Assembly: GCA_037447655.1 (NCBI GenBank)
Contig: JBBHKE010001730.1
Location: 47,174 to 104,634 of the forward strand
DNA: 57,461 nt
Direction: 5' to 3'
From: Zygnema cylindricum
Taxonomy: Eukaryota > Streptophyta > Zygnematophyceae > Zygnematales > Zygnemataceae
Shown one piece after another: positions 21,961 through 32,412 of this stretch. Under the pieces are notes generated by a model. The model made no database searches, had not been told where the DNA came from, and saw only the letters and a program-made list of their open reading frames with translations. Each line of letters starts with the position of its first letter. Within the stretch, counting starts at the first letter, position 1. A program made the position numbers and the translations under genes.

Positions 21961-22499
21961 CACCGCGAATCGTTATTAGTGTCAACAACTCTAATTTGGG
22001 TTCTTAAAATTTTGATTTTTTTCCCCAAATAGGATACATGATTTTAATTTTTCCTTGACGTTAATAAAGGTACCGTACAAAATAGCGTAAAGAACGAAAG
22101 TACAGTAATATCTAAATAGTGTGGTGTACGGTATATGTCAGACCGTACATAAATGTACCTTTTCAAATGAAAATTTTTCAAAAAATGAATTAAATCAGAC
22201 GTGCACGCATAGGAACGTGCGCTCGAAAAACGGGATTGGTCTGACACGTAAATTAGTCTGACATGTACGGAAATTTTAATTTCACGACGGTGTACAATTT
22301 CCAATATTTTGTACGGATACATATAATAATGTGTGTAATCGTACAGAAAAAAATCCATTTTTGCTGTTCCAAATTAGCATTAACGCCGAAATTATAATAC
22401 ACCTTTTTTTAAAAAAAAATCAAATTCTTAATTAGCATCAATTACGGTAAATTTACTTCCACACTATTTAAACCTTGACACTAATAACGATGCGCGGTG
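21961..22499. mobile_element. TA-target MITE, long form, copy 2 (abuts copy 1)
   Basis: It begins CACCGCGAATCGTTATTAGT and ends CACTAATAACGATGCGCGGTG, flanked by TA (21959-21960 shared with the neighbour, 22500-22501). The interior again has AGTGTGGTGTACGG. The two elements touch with a single common TA between them. Confidence 0.75.
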
Positions 22500-22537
22500 T
22501 ACCTTCATTTGAATTTGTGCAGTACCACTGTAGAGTG

Positions 22538-22754
22538 CACCGTGTACCCCTAAAAGTGTAAGATGTTTTTTTCGCAACTTAAACCATCTTTTCTCCGTAC
22601 ACACATATCGGTTTGTAGATCCGACAGCTTCGATTGAAAGACAAAACTTGTACCTTCCGATTGGCGCTTTACATTTGACTATCGGACCAGTGTGCACGGA
22701 GAAAATATGATTTAAGTGACAAAAAAACCTCTACACTAATAACGATATACGGTG
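22538..22754. mobile_element. MITE, short hairpin form
   Basis: CACCGTGTACCCCTAAAAGTG at the left and ACACTAATAACGATATACGGTG at the right are related to the long MITE ends. The interior is a near-palindrome (TTCTCCGTACACACATATCGG ... CACGGAGAAAA), and the same form is present at 47910-48122 and, more distantly, at 45523-45722. The flanks read TG rather than a clean TA. Confidence 0.6.
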
Positions 22755-23995
22755 TGGCTCTCAGTGGGTTCCCGACACACTTTGCCGGCCAGTCTGCCAC
22801 GCAGGCAGCATAAGGACGTTCCTTCCATCAGGGCTTGCTAGTAAATGTACGGACACATTTACTGGCAGTGATTATCAGGGCCAATTTGTTATCAGGTCAT
22901 GCCAGTACAGGTAAGTACTGTATTTTACTGTTCTGTAGCTCCGGCACACGGGCCATATTTAAGTCGTACCATGTACGGAAAGTGCTCAGGTGTCAAACGT
23001 CGTCAAAGATTTTTCAAGCGCAATTAAATGAAAAGATTTGTACACCTGTACTATGTCATTGTACGAACGAAAATTTTCAAACAACCCGAAAACAATAAAA
23101 AAAAAAGCGCGACAAACCACCAAGGACAAAAGGAAGGCAAAGGAGCGTGACAACTGACAAGATTTTTTACGTCAAAGGTTTTCACTTTTTCTTGTGGATT
23201 CTGATGGATTCTCGTGGATTCTGGCGGATTCTGGTGGATTTTGGTGGATTTTTATCCACTATGTGAGAAAGTTAGTTAACCTCTACGACGCTTAGCGAAA
23301 GCAATCGCTGTCAGTCGCGGCACTCGTATTTTATCCAGATTGGCTGTTGCACGCGGCCTGCAGCTGGCAACCAAGCGTCAGCGAGTGGCTGGATGCTAAA
23401 TAAAAACAATCGAACAGTCAATGTGTTACGTCACAAGAAATCGTAACAGATTCTCGTTGAAAATGTTTTTCAGAAAACGAAAAAAAGCAATAGGGAATGG
23501 TGCAACAACGTACGAACTCCACTAAACAACCCCACTTTTGCGGCGCGTACGACTTTTGCGTGAAGGAGAAATCATACGACTTGAACGGACGACTTGAATC
23601 ATACGACTTGGCAACTTCCCAGCATCTTCGCATGCATCTACGGTTATGCCAGCCAATCCCTCCATCGGAAGAAAAGTGTGACAGCTACAGGAAAGTAAAC
23701 CAAAACGACGTTTACTGCGCGGCGCCGCGGAGCAAAATGTAATACAGTATAGTGCGTCGTGCGCGCTAAACTCACAAACAGCAAGCGTAAATTGCAGTAA
23801 ACAGCGCAGTTCAAGTTAATTTTAAACCATTTCTATGTAGCTAAATCCTGTTTCGTCACCATCCCCGATCACGAGTCAGTTTTCAAAGAACAATAGGGTT
23901 AACAACTTAACATCAAGCCATCAAGTATCGATTTTTTCTCGATATTTCTAGTGGAATTGCTAATTGCAGAGACGATTTTTGCTGCGCGGAGGTAC
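22755..23995. other. Intergenic, with a short GTGGATTCTG tandem repeat
   Basis: No gene is recognised. A tandem repeat of a 9-10-bp unit (GGATTCTGGTG-like, about seven copies) lies at 23194-23252. The frame at 23497-23742 has no known family. Confidence 0.5.
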
Positions 23996-24240
23996 AGAAC
24001 AACCGCGAATGGTAATTAGAGAAAATTACTCTAATTCGGTCGCTCGAAATTTCGAATCTATCACATCAAATAGAGTGATCGATTCTAATTTTTTCATTAT
24101 TCTAATTTAGGTGAGTAATTAGCGTAAAAATTCCAATACAGGTTATTTTTTAAATAGTGTGGAGTACGGACGTCTTCTGACCGTGCAAAATTGTACTTTC
24201 ATAAGTAAAAAGGTACAAATAATGATTTAATAGAATCACG
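23996..24240. repeat. MITE half-copy
   Basis: From ACCGCGAATGGTAATTAGAG through CTAATTCGGTCGCTCGAAAT to GTGTGGAGTACGGACG, this segment matches the reverse complement of 27400-27634. It is one arm of the same MITE subfamily without a visible partner arm next to it. Confidence 0.55.
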
Positions 24241-24373
24241 CTCGCACGTGAAATCGCACGAAACAAAAAAAATCAATCACATCGAAAAAAAGTCGTTTGC
24301 ATATCTCTCGTCCGTCGACAGCATCGTCGGCAGTGTGAACATTAACTGACATTCAGTGCGGCAAATAGTACTA

Positions 24374-24890
24374 CACCGTGAATCGCTATTAGCGTGTTGG
24401 TCGCTAATTGAGGTACCCTGTTTTTTTGGGTAAATTCTCAAATAGAATTAGACATTCTAAATGTTCCTACACGTTATTTGAGGTGTTCCATAAAATAGGA
24501 TTCATGACTCTAATATAGTGCCATCGTAAATAGTGTGGTGTACGGTCTGTCAAAGATGTACTTTTTTGTACTTTTTTAAGTAGAAAAGTACAGAAAAGAT
24601 ATTCACGCTGTCCCGTAATCGCGCTAACATGTAATTGCGTAAATATTTTCCGGCATTCGCGGATGAAAAAAAAATGTGACGGCGTACGATTTGAACAATT
24701 TCGTACATGCACATATTGTAGTGTGGAGATAATCTGAACCGAAATTTTTTACAAAGAAGTTTGCAAATAGAGTGTACGAAAAATTAGAATAAAATTATTT
24801 CCAAAAAAGACGACATTCCCAATTAGCGTAAATAACGCTAATTGTTTCATTACGCTATCTATTTCATTACGCTAATAGCGATTCACGGTG
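24374..24890. mobile_element. TA-target MITE, long form, copy 3
   Basis: CACCGTGAATCGCTATTAGC at the left and GCTAATAGCGATTCACGGTG at the right form perfect inverted ends, flanked by TA (24372-24373, 24891-24892). The interior is close to copy 1 at 21470-21958, including GGAGGT/GAGGTACC, GTGTGGTGTACGG and the GGCATTCGCGGATG segment. Confidence 0.8.
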
Positions 24891-25095
24891 TAGCGTCATA
24901 ATGACGTCAATGCTATACGGACTGGCAGATTTTGTACTTCTACGTAATTTAGTTTATCGCACACATAATTATTGCCGATAGAATACTTAAATTAGAGTAG
25001 ACTTCATAGTTGAAAAAGCTCTATCACATAAATAAGCATTCATTACTCTAATTATTTTTTTTGGTTTTTTTTACTATAATTACGATTCGCAGTGT

Positions 25096-25927
25096 AGTTG
25101 TCAAGAATTGTACATTTGAAGTACAGTTTCGTACAAGCTACGTACCTTTATGTTCAGATTTGACGGTCAATCCGTCGAACAACTTTGACGGGCGAAATGT
25201 TGTAACGGCGATTAAAAAATTATCACGCTTGCGAACATCGACTGTCATGAAAAAAACAAAAAAATCACCCAGTCGGCGCAAGTTTACTATAACAAAACTG
25301 CGGTAGCCACATATAAATAAAATGGTCGAGCGCAAGTAATTACTCACTCACGTGAGATCCGATGTGAAAGCACACATCGACATTTGACTTAACCGCAAAA
25401 ATGGAATCTAATTGCGAATGCTACGCTGAGCTTGACACAAAATCACAAATTAAAGGACGACGTAAGACATGTATAAACTCGCACGAAACGAAATAAAATT
25501 TGTACAAAATATAAAAGCGTACCCACGTATATATATCAATGAAACTAAAATGACGCATCGTCAAGCGCAACCAAATGAAGCCACACTATTTACGAATCAA
25601 AATTCCTACATTGAAAAAGTACTTCACATTGATTCACATTGTTGGTGTGTGCTTTCACAACGGAGCTCACGTGAGTGAGTAACTACCTGCGCACAACCAT
25701 TTTATTTATATGTGGTTGCTGCAGTTTTGTTACAGTAAACCTGCGCTGGCCGTGTGAATTGTTTTTTTTTTCATGACGGTCGACGTTCACAAGCGCGACA
25801 GTTTTTTAACCGTCGTTACAATATTTTGCCAGTCAAAGTTGTTCGACAGATTGACCGTCAAATCCGAACATAAAGGTACGCAGCTTGTACGAAACTGTAC
25901 TTCAAATGTACAAATTTTGACAATAAC
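25096..25927. mobile_element. Foldback element with ~290-bp arms
   Basis: The left arm (25096-25390) and right arm (25640-25927) are inverted copies. Both contain GTACATTTGAAGTACAGTTT, the GTACCTTTATGTTC segment, TTTGACGGTCAAT, and CACATATAAATAAAATGG followed by TTACTCACTCACGTGAG. The central loop (~250 bp) has no coding signature. The left edge abuts a MITE-type end (CGATTCGCAGTGTA). Confidence 0.72.
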
Positions 25928-26047
25928 TTCCGTGCAGCAAAAGTCGTCTCTGTAATTATAAATTCCCTATTTCTAGATAAGATACATAACTATACTATAT
26001 TGTAGTGTATCACAACTAATGACTGCATTGTATCTATTCCTACAGTA

Positions 26048-26246
26048 CACCTTGAATCGTCATTAGCGTATAGAAATTATTAGTGTAAAGAAAAAACTAG
26101 CGTCATTCATTCTAATTTAGTATCAGGAGACGAGTCAGATTATGGTCCACTTCCTTAAATAGTATCATTTCCTCTATTTATGGTATCAATCTCAAAATTT
26201 TGGGATGCCGATATAGAGTACATAAGGCTAATAACGATTCACAGTG
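26048..26246. mobile_element. TA-target MITE, ~200-bp form
   Basis: The left end CACCTTGAATCGTCATTAGC and right end GCTAATAACGATTCACAGTG are flanked by TA (26046-26047, 26247-26248). It is nearly identical in layout to the nested copy at 26968-27166 (both share AGCGTCATTCATTCTAATTT). Confidence 0.75.
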
Positions 26247-26609
26247 TACTGTACTATACCTTCACGATACGCTACGCTAGCCGAGACGCAAAACACGATA
26301 ATGCCAAGGGCATATACCTGTTGGGCCATAAAAGTGGCACATTTTAAGCTCGATTTGCGGGGCGACCACTTTGTGCGGCCATCGGAGGACACGTGTCATG
26401 TGTTATTCCACACATTAGAGGTGTTTTCATGTGTTAAAGTAAGGGTTTGTTTCATCTTTTACCTTCTAAAATTGACGCCGCAACTAGAAAATCCTTTACC
26501 GTACAAAAAAATTGTCAAAACCATACAATTTGCGTCATCTTGAATGCATTCTAGGCTGTCGTCATGCTCTTTTTGACCCATGACCACGTCATTCCAACTC
26601 ATCTTCACC

Positions 26610-26790
26610 CTTCAAATAGGAAATTGTTATCGCACGTGTCACACGTGTCTAATTTATTTTGCACACGAGGGAGAGTACACGCTATTTATTTCCCTTTTCG
26701 TCACGCGCATGTATGGAAAAAAATAGAAGATCATGTACGTAAAACATTTTGAAGGAGTCTCGGACTTCCCCTTTCATCCATGGTCTTTTT
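26610..26790 (+). repeat. Partial copy of the ~950-bp TIR element
   Basis: GAGGGAGAGTACACGCTATT, the CACGCGCATGTATGGA segment and GGAGTCTCGGACTTCCCCTT match the middle of copies 1 and 2 (12.9-13.1 kb, 14.3-14.45 kb). No terminal repeats are seen. Confidence 0.55.
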
Positions 26791-26932
26791 GTCCTCAAAA
26801 TCGTAATAAATCATAAGTATTTAAAGTTTTCAGTTCGAACTGAATCGATTAGTTTTTATTTTTAAAACATAGTTTTGTACATTGCGATCAATTCCAAACC
26901 TTTCAGGAACTACAGCACTGTACCGTACAATA

Positions 26933-27634
26933 CACCGCGAATCGTAATTAGAGTGATGAAAAAACTACACCTTGAATCGTTATTAGCGTATAAAAATTAT
27001 TGGTGTAAAGAAAAAATTAGCGTCATTCATTCTAATTTAGTGCCAGGAGACGTGGCAGATTATGGTCCAAGACGTTAAATAGTGTAATTTATTCTATTTA
27101 AGGTATCAATGTCAAAATTTTGGGGTGCCGATTTAGAGTACATATGGCTAATGACGATTCACGGTGTAGAGTACAAAAACTGAAAAAAACAATTAGAGAA
27201 ATTATCGCTAATTTATTTGATAGAGCCTTTTCAACTATGAAGTTTACTCTAATATTTTTAAGTACTCTAATTTGGCACGCTACTATCCTCTATTGTAAAT
27301 AAGGTATTCGTACAGAATTTGGCAAAACGTACAATTTATCGTCACTATGACGTTTGCACTACGCGGTTTGTTATAACGCAGATACATGATAACGGCCTGT
27401 ATTTTATCATTATTTGTACTTTTTTTCTTAATAAAGTACAATTTTGCACGGTCTGACACCGTCCGTACTCCACACTATTTAAAACGAACCTATAATAGAA
27501 TTAAAAACGCTAATTAAACTTTACCTTAAATAGAATAATGAAAAAATTAGAATCGATTACTCTATTTGATGTGATAGTGTCGAAATTTCGAGCGACCGAA
27601 TTAGAGTAATATACTCTAATTACGATGCGCGGTG
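26933..27634. mobile_element. TA-target MITE with a second MITE nested in it
   Basis: The outer ends CACCGCGAATCGTAATTAGA and TAATTACGATGCGCGGTG are flanked by TA (26931-26932, 27635-27636). A complete 199-bp element (26968-27166, CACCTTGAATCGTTATTAGC ... CGATTCACGGTG, with TA on each side) sits 35 bp inside the left end. The right arm contains GTCCGTACTCCACACTATTT, matching the half-copy at 24.0 kb. The right end lies about 100 bp upstream of the BLOS1 start codon. Confidence 0.75.
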
Positions 27635-27735
27635 TACTGTACACATACAAAAAACTGTCAGTACCTCTGTACGGACGGGCTACTCATTCTTTCCCGTGCT
27701 GTGTACCGTACGTTTTTTGTCGCCTACCGGGTGCC

Positions 27736-28998
27736 ATGTTCTCGGAGGTGCAGAGAGCGCATGCTCAAAAACAGGCTGTGGGGAGAGAGGCGACAGGTAG
27801 GGCCATTTTTCACCCGCTAATTTATTAAGCCCTCAGCAGTTTTCTAGTTTAATTTTCAACCCTAATTTTTCCAACCCTAATTTCTTCTATCCTACTTTCT
27901 CCTAATTTCTTCTATCCTACTTTCTCCAACCCTAATTTTTCATCCTGATGTTCTCATCCTAACTTCCCAACCCTAATTGTTCCAATTTTTTTTTTTTTTT
28001 TTAACCTTATCTTTCTCAAAAATTCCAATATCCCGCACGGGCATTTCACAATCTGAAATTCTAAACTCTCGACCCTTAACCCTAAACCCTCAATTCTAAA
28101 CTTTTAACTCTCAATCTGAAACCGTATTTTTTGTCCTTTTCCGTGGCAGAAAACGCCAATAGAGATTCTGTCCTGGGAATTGCTGACTTGGCATTTATCC
28201 TTTTATTTTTTTGAACTCTAAACTCTGACCCGAATTTTAAACCCTGAATCCTAACCCTATTTTTTTTGTCCTTATCTTCAGATACAGCCAAAAAAGTATA
28301 TGTTGCGCTATTGCAGACGTGGCGACAATTCTTCCGAAACTCTAAACCGCAAACCCTAATCTGAACCCTAAAATTGAAACCTTTTTTCGGTTCATTTATG
28401 CAGATAAAGCCAAAAGAGAATCCGTTGCGGCAATTGCTGACGTGGCGACTGTTTTTGTGGATACGGTAAACAAAGGGGTCCACGAAACATTTGAAAAAGA
28501 AAAACAAATAGAAACTGAAATTCGGCAATTAGCGACAATTGTTCAACGATTTCAAAAACAGCAATTGCAGTGGAAATCCACATTTTCGGCATTCGACGAT
28601 GCTCTAAAGGTGATTTACACCCGTTGGTTCCCCTATCCTCTCCATTTTATCCATATTCGCACTTGTTACGAGTGGTTTTTGGTTTTGTTTTCTTTTTTTG
28701 GTGGTTGGACATAACGGATTTGGTTTTGTTGGAATGTGACCTTTTGAATTTTATTTTTTATTTTAAAAATTGAAACATTAAAAGCTGGGTGGTAGTTATA
28801 AAGTGATATTTTCAAAGTCTATTACTTCTGTCGTTAGTGTTTGCTTTACTCCCGTTTAATTTTGCTTTTTATTTCATTTTTCTTTTGGCTTCTGTTCAAT
28901 AGGAAATCGGAGATTTTGAGAATTGGATAAAAATCATCGACTATGATTTTCAAGTTGTTGCAAAAACTTTGGAGACCGTTTCAAATGCGAAGCCTTAA
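27736..28998 (+). CDS. BLOS1: BLOC-1 subunit 1 / BLOS1 (GCN5L1 domain), three exons
   Basis: BLOS1 is a small coiled-coil subunit of the BLOC-1/BORC-type complexes that act in endosomal and lysosome-related trafficking. Exons: 27736-27796, 28404-28609 and 28903-28998, with phases 1 and 0 and GT/AG borders, giving 120 residues (family members are about 125). Exon 1 gives MFSEVQRAHAQKQAVGREAT. Exon 2 has TVNKGVHETF and LATIVQRFQKQQLQWKSTFS, ending FDDALK. Exon 3 has EIGDFENWIKIIDYDFQVVA and ends VSNAKP. The stretch ALKEIGDxENW..IxxD is the diagnostic GCN5L1 signature. The start fits because the ATG opens a basic, charged N-terminus as in other family members. Intron 1 is rich in AACCCTAA telo-box motifs, and the first part of exon 2 is duplicated twice within it. 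Confidence 0.88.
27890..28110. repeat. Telo-box-like (AACCCTAAT) repeats in BLOS1 intron 1
   Basis: At least six variants of CCAACCCTAATTTYTTC and ATCCTACTTTCTCC occur in tandem in the first intron, interrupted by a T(18) run at about 27988-28002. The AAACCCTAA motif is a known plant promoter/intron element near genes of growing cells; its role here is inferred only. Confidence 0.55.
28131..28450 (+). repeat. Triplicated intron-end/exon-2-start segment of BLOS1
   Basis: Three imperfect copies about 125-130 bp apart (starting near 28131, 28268 and 28390) each run from a TTTGTCCTTTTC/TTCATTT pyrimidine stretch through an AG acceptor and a GCCAAWAGAGA-like start to ATTGCTGACKTGGC. The third copy is the real exon 2 start (28404). 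The first two lose similarity after about 60 bp. Confidence 0.65.
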
Positions 28999-30729
28999 AA
29001 TATTTTCATTTGAAGTAATTGTTCACTCGAAATGTAGCAATGCAAAAATGCCATTTTTTTTTTGCGGGGAGAATTTTTTCCAACAATTGTTATATTTGTT
29101 TTTTAGCAAAAATTGTGTTTTTTATACCTTGTTAAATGCCATTAATATTATTTTTTTTTTTGACGTCGACCCGTTTAATGCTGCATACTTTTATATAAAC
29201 ATTAATGCATGCATCAAGTAGTGCCAAAATAATTTCCGTCTTCTGTTGTCATTTTCTTTTTGGAATTATTTGTTTTTCGTTTTTTTTTTTTTGTGTCTTT
29301 TACTTTCCTTAAACCTGCTTTAGCTTAGCTTTGGGATTTAACAATAGGATTGCGAATCATTTTTTTTAAAAGGATTGTGTAACAAATATAAAGATAAAAG
29401 TATTTTTTTTGTAATGCACGTTATTCACATAACCCCTAAAATAAAGTTTTTATATTGAATACTTTGGGAGAAAAAAAAAGGCAATATATTTACATGAAAA
29501 ATGTACAAAATATTTATATAAACATACATTCATATGCATAAACATTGTTCTTGGAGTCGAGGATGTATTAGTGTTCATACGAAATTAGAATTAGGGTGAA
29601 GTTCCATTAGCGAAAAATGGGGTCGTTTACTAATGGTCATACTGTTTTGTATAGTGTCGTACCATTTTTTTTTGTCTGAAAAACATTTTACTAAAAGACT
29701 GATTTCATTCTCCAGGGTTATGGGAGTAAACTTTCACTGTTAGATGTCTTGCTTCACATAATCAGATACGCCATCCGTTGAACCTTTCAATTTTTGACAA
29801 GTGACCTCAAAATGGACAATATTTAGCAACTGAACGTATCTCATTGTGCCGAGTGGAAAAGAGTAAAAAGGCACTATCATCCTATCACGCTCCTGCCAGT
29901 GCGTTTAAAAACTTTTTTAGGGTTTCGCAGTTTACCGCGCATTTCTACTATTCCCATTTGAAATGGAATTTCTCTCACTTTTGCAGTTTGCCGCGCTTTC
30001 CCATCATTCTGTTTTAATTTTCTATTATACTTTTAAATTTTAGCGCACCTTTTTGCTATTTAGTTATTAAATTTTGTTGACGTTCGCAATCTGCCGCACC
30101 TTCTTACGCATTCTATTTTTCAAATTTGACTCGTCAGTTCAAATTTAAATCCAAACTTTTTGCCCATTTTGAAATTTCGAACAACAGATAGGGTTCCACT
30201 TGCCACCAATTTCATAAAATTTGTTTGCCTATATACAAAAGGCAAGATGGAATAGGTCATACAACAAAGCCACCCGTGCATTTACATCATAGTTTTCCAA
30301 AAACTTGTCTTCTCGTGCCTTCTTTTGTCTTTTTCTCTACGGCAAGATGTCTTTCCCCATAGATGGGTGCAACCCATTCGGTTTTCATTTAAGAATCTTA
30401 CCTTTTTCAATTCCTCCTGTGAATTATGTCATCGTCAAAAAAATGGCCGCAATAGTGATGAACCCCTGAACATCAAAAAAAGAAGCAGCGACCACGTGAG
30501 AGACGAAATAGGTGGCTTTTCTCAATCCTTCCTCTTCTTATTCAACCCAAAATCTTCTATTTTCTCAAATTAAAATCCAATTTTATTTCTTCTAACGCCT
30601 TTTTCTTAGAACCTTCTTCATTTTCTTAAACTTTTTTTTTTAATAGCTTAACCTTCTTCAACATTAGTTTTCTTGTCTTCTTCATAAATCTATGTGCATA
30701 ATTTTTTTCTGGTGAAATCTTCGTTTGTC
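28999..30729. other. AT-rich intergenic, no gene recognised
   Basis: There are long T runs and no conserved coding frame. Three spaced copies of a GCAGTTTACCGCGC-like motif (29928-29942, 29983-29997, 30087-30101) occur. The frame at 30325-30573 has a CxxC pair but no recognisable family. Confidence 0.5.
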
Positions 30730-30754
30730 TTCTTCTAAAACAATCTGAAATCTT

Positions 30755-31000
30755 CTTTTCCTCCCCCTCCTCCTCCTCCTTTTCCTCCTACTCCTCCTCC
30801 ACCTCCTCCCTTTCCTCCTCCCGCTCCTCCTGCTCTTTGTCCCTCCCCTCCTCCCGCTCCTTGTCCCTCCCCTCCTTCCTTCTCCTCCTCCCTCTCCTCC
30901 ACCCCCACCTCTTCCTCTTCCTCCACCCCTCTCTCTTTTTTTCCCTCTCCCTTTCCCTCTCCCTCTCTCTCTCCCTTTCCGGCCCTTTTCTCCTCCAGAA
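30755..31000. repeat. Homopyrimidine tract (CTCCTCC)n
   Basis: About 245 bp of nearly pure C/T on the plus strand, from CCTCCCCCTCCTCCTCC to CCCTCTCCCTTTCC. It is low-complexity only; the charged frames on the opposite strand are by-products. Confidence 0.9.
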
Positions 31001-31044
31001 AGAAGAAAGAAGGCACACGAAATTGAAAAAAAAATCGTTTCAAA

Positions 31045-32412
31045 AAGAAGTAAGAAAGCATATTATTTAGAGTGTAAGGAAAAATATATTTAACAATCCA
31101 AAAAAAATGTAAAAAATACTAAAAAACTCGCGTTCTCAACTGTTACCATATTCAATTGACGTGGTGGTGTCGCGACATCCCTCTCGCTTGGCGAGGTTCA
31201 CGTGGCATCAATTACGTGAAGTGTTTCTTGTTCCGTCGTTTTCCCAATTTGTAGCAAGCATTTCTCCGAACTTGTTGATTGTGTTGTTTGTTTGTTTCTT
31301 TCACCGTCATTTCATGAATTTCCACTGCAATTTGTCGAAATTCTTTCAGTAAAAATGAGTGTGGTGTTTGTCTCTTTTCCAAATTTTTGACGTTTTCTAG
31401 ATGAAAATGTTTTCGGGTAATATTGAGTTAAGTAGTCTCCTTAGGAGTACTTGACTCTCACTAACTAAGTACAAAAGTGTCCCTAACATGTGTAGTTGTT
31501 ATGTTTTCATTACCAATCATTGTCTCATCTATAACAACATAAAATTTCTCATCAAAACTACCAGGTAGTTTTTTGTCCGTCCTATTAGACATTGACATCC
31601 CTTAGGAATCTTTGGACCCAAGTACGAATCGACATCCCTTAGTAATCTTTGGACCCAAGTACGAATCTTAGACTGGGGCCAAAGAGTGGGGAGGAGGGGG
31701 AGAAAAGTAGGAGAGCCAGGTAAAAATACGAAAAATGGAGAAACTAAAGAAAAAAACATTAACGTTGTATCTCCAAACTCCTCGTCCACCTACGACCGAT
31801 GGACCATGAGTGAAGCAGTAAAGCTTATTACCTTTAAAGCTTAAAAGATGCAAAATGAAAAGCTCAACGGCCTGAAAGCCAAACATCGAACATCGAAAGA
31901 AATATGGAGGTTAATATGTCATCAACTAGAAAAAAGTGTCATACAAACATCATAGGAAGTGCGAACAAAAATGGGAAAACGTTTTTAAGGATTACAAAAA
32001 AGTTAACGATTGACAGTCTAAGATTCCTAGTAGATCCAAAGATTACTAAGGGGTGTCAATGTCCAATAGGACAAACAGAAATCTACCTAGTAGTTTTGAT
32101 GAGAAATTGTATGTGGTTATAGATGATGGAATGATTGGTAGTAATAAAATTACACCTACACATGTCAGGATATGTTCAAACAAGTTCGAAAAAATGCTCG
32201 CTACGAATTGGAAAAGACGGAACAAGTAACACTCCACTTACTTGGAACCCTGTGTAATCTCGCCGAGCTAGAAGGCCGTCGTGACATCAACACGTCCAAG
32301 TGAACATGGCAATTGTGAGGTACGTGGGTTTTTTCTTTTTTTTTGGCATTTTTTTTGGATTGTTTTAACTATTTTTCCTTACACTCTGAAAAATATGTCT
32401 TCTTACTACTTA
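31045..32412. mobile_element. Large imperfect palindrome / foldback element (~1.37 kb)
   Basis: The arms pair over several hundred bases. GAGTGTAAGGAAAAATAT and AACAATCCAAAAAAAATG (31068-31110) pair with 32350-32390. CTTGTTCCGTCGTTTTCCCA (31225-31250) pairs with 32205-32225. ACTACCAGGTAG and GTCCTATTAGACATTGACAT (31556-31600) pair with 32055-32105. The loop lies at about 31680-31990. The left arm has extra sequence (31310-31480) and an internal 33-bp tandem GGAATCTTTGGACCCAAGTA. There is no coding signature. It is probably a foldback-type or very long-TIR transposon. Confidence 0.72.

Noticed and set aside
30325-30573. Small zinc-finger protein with a CELCH motif
   Set aside because: Only one cysteine pair, no splice support and no recognisable family; likely chance.
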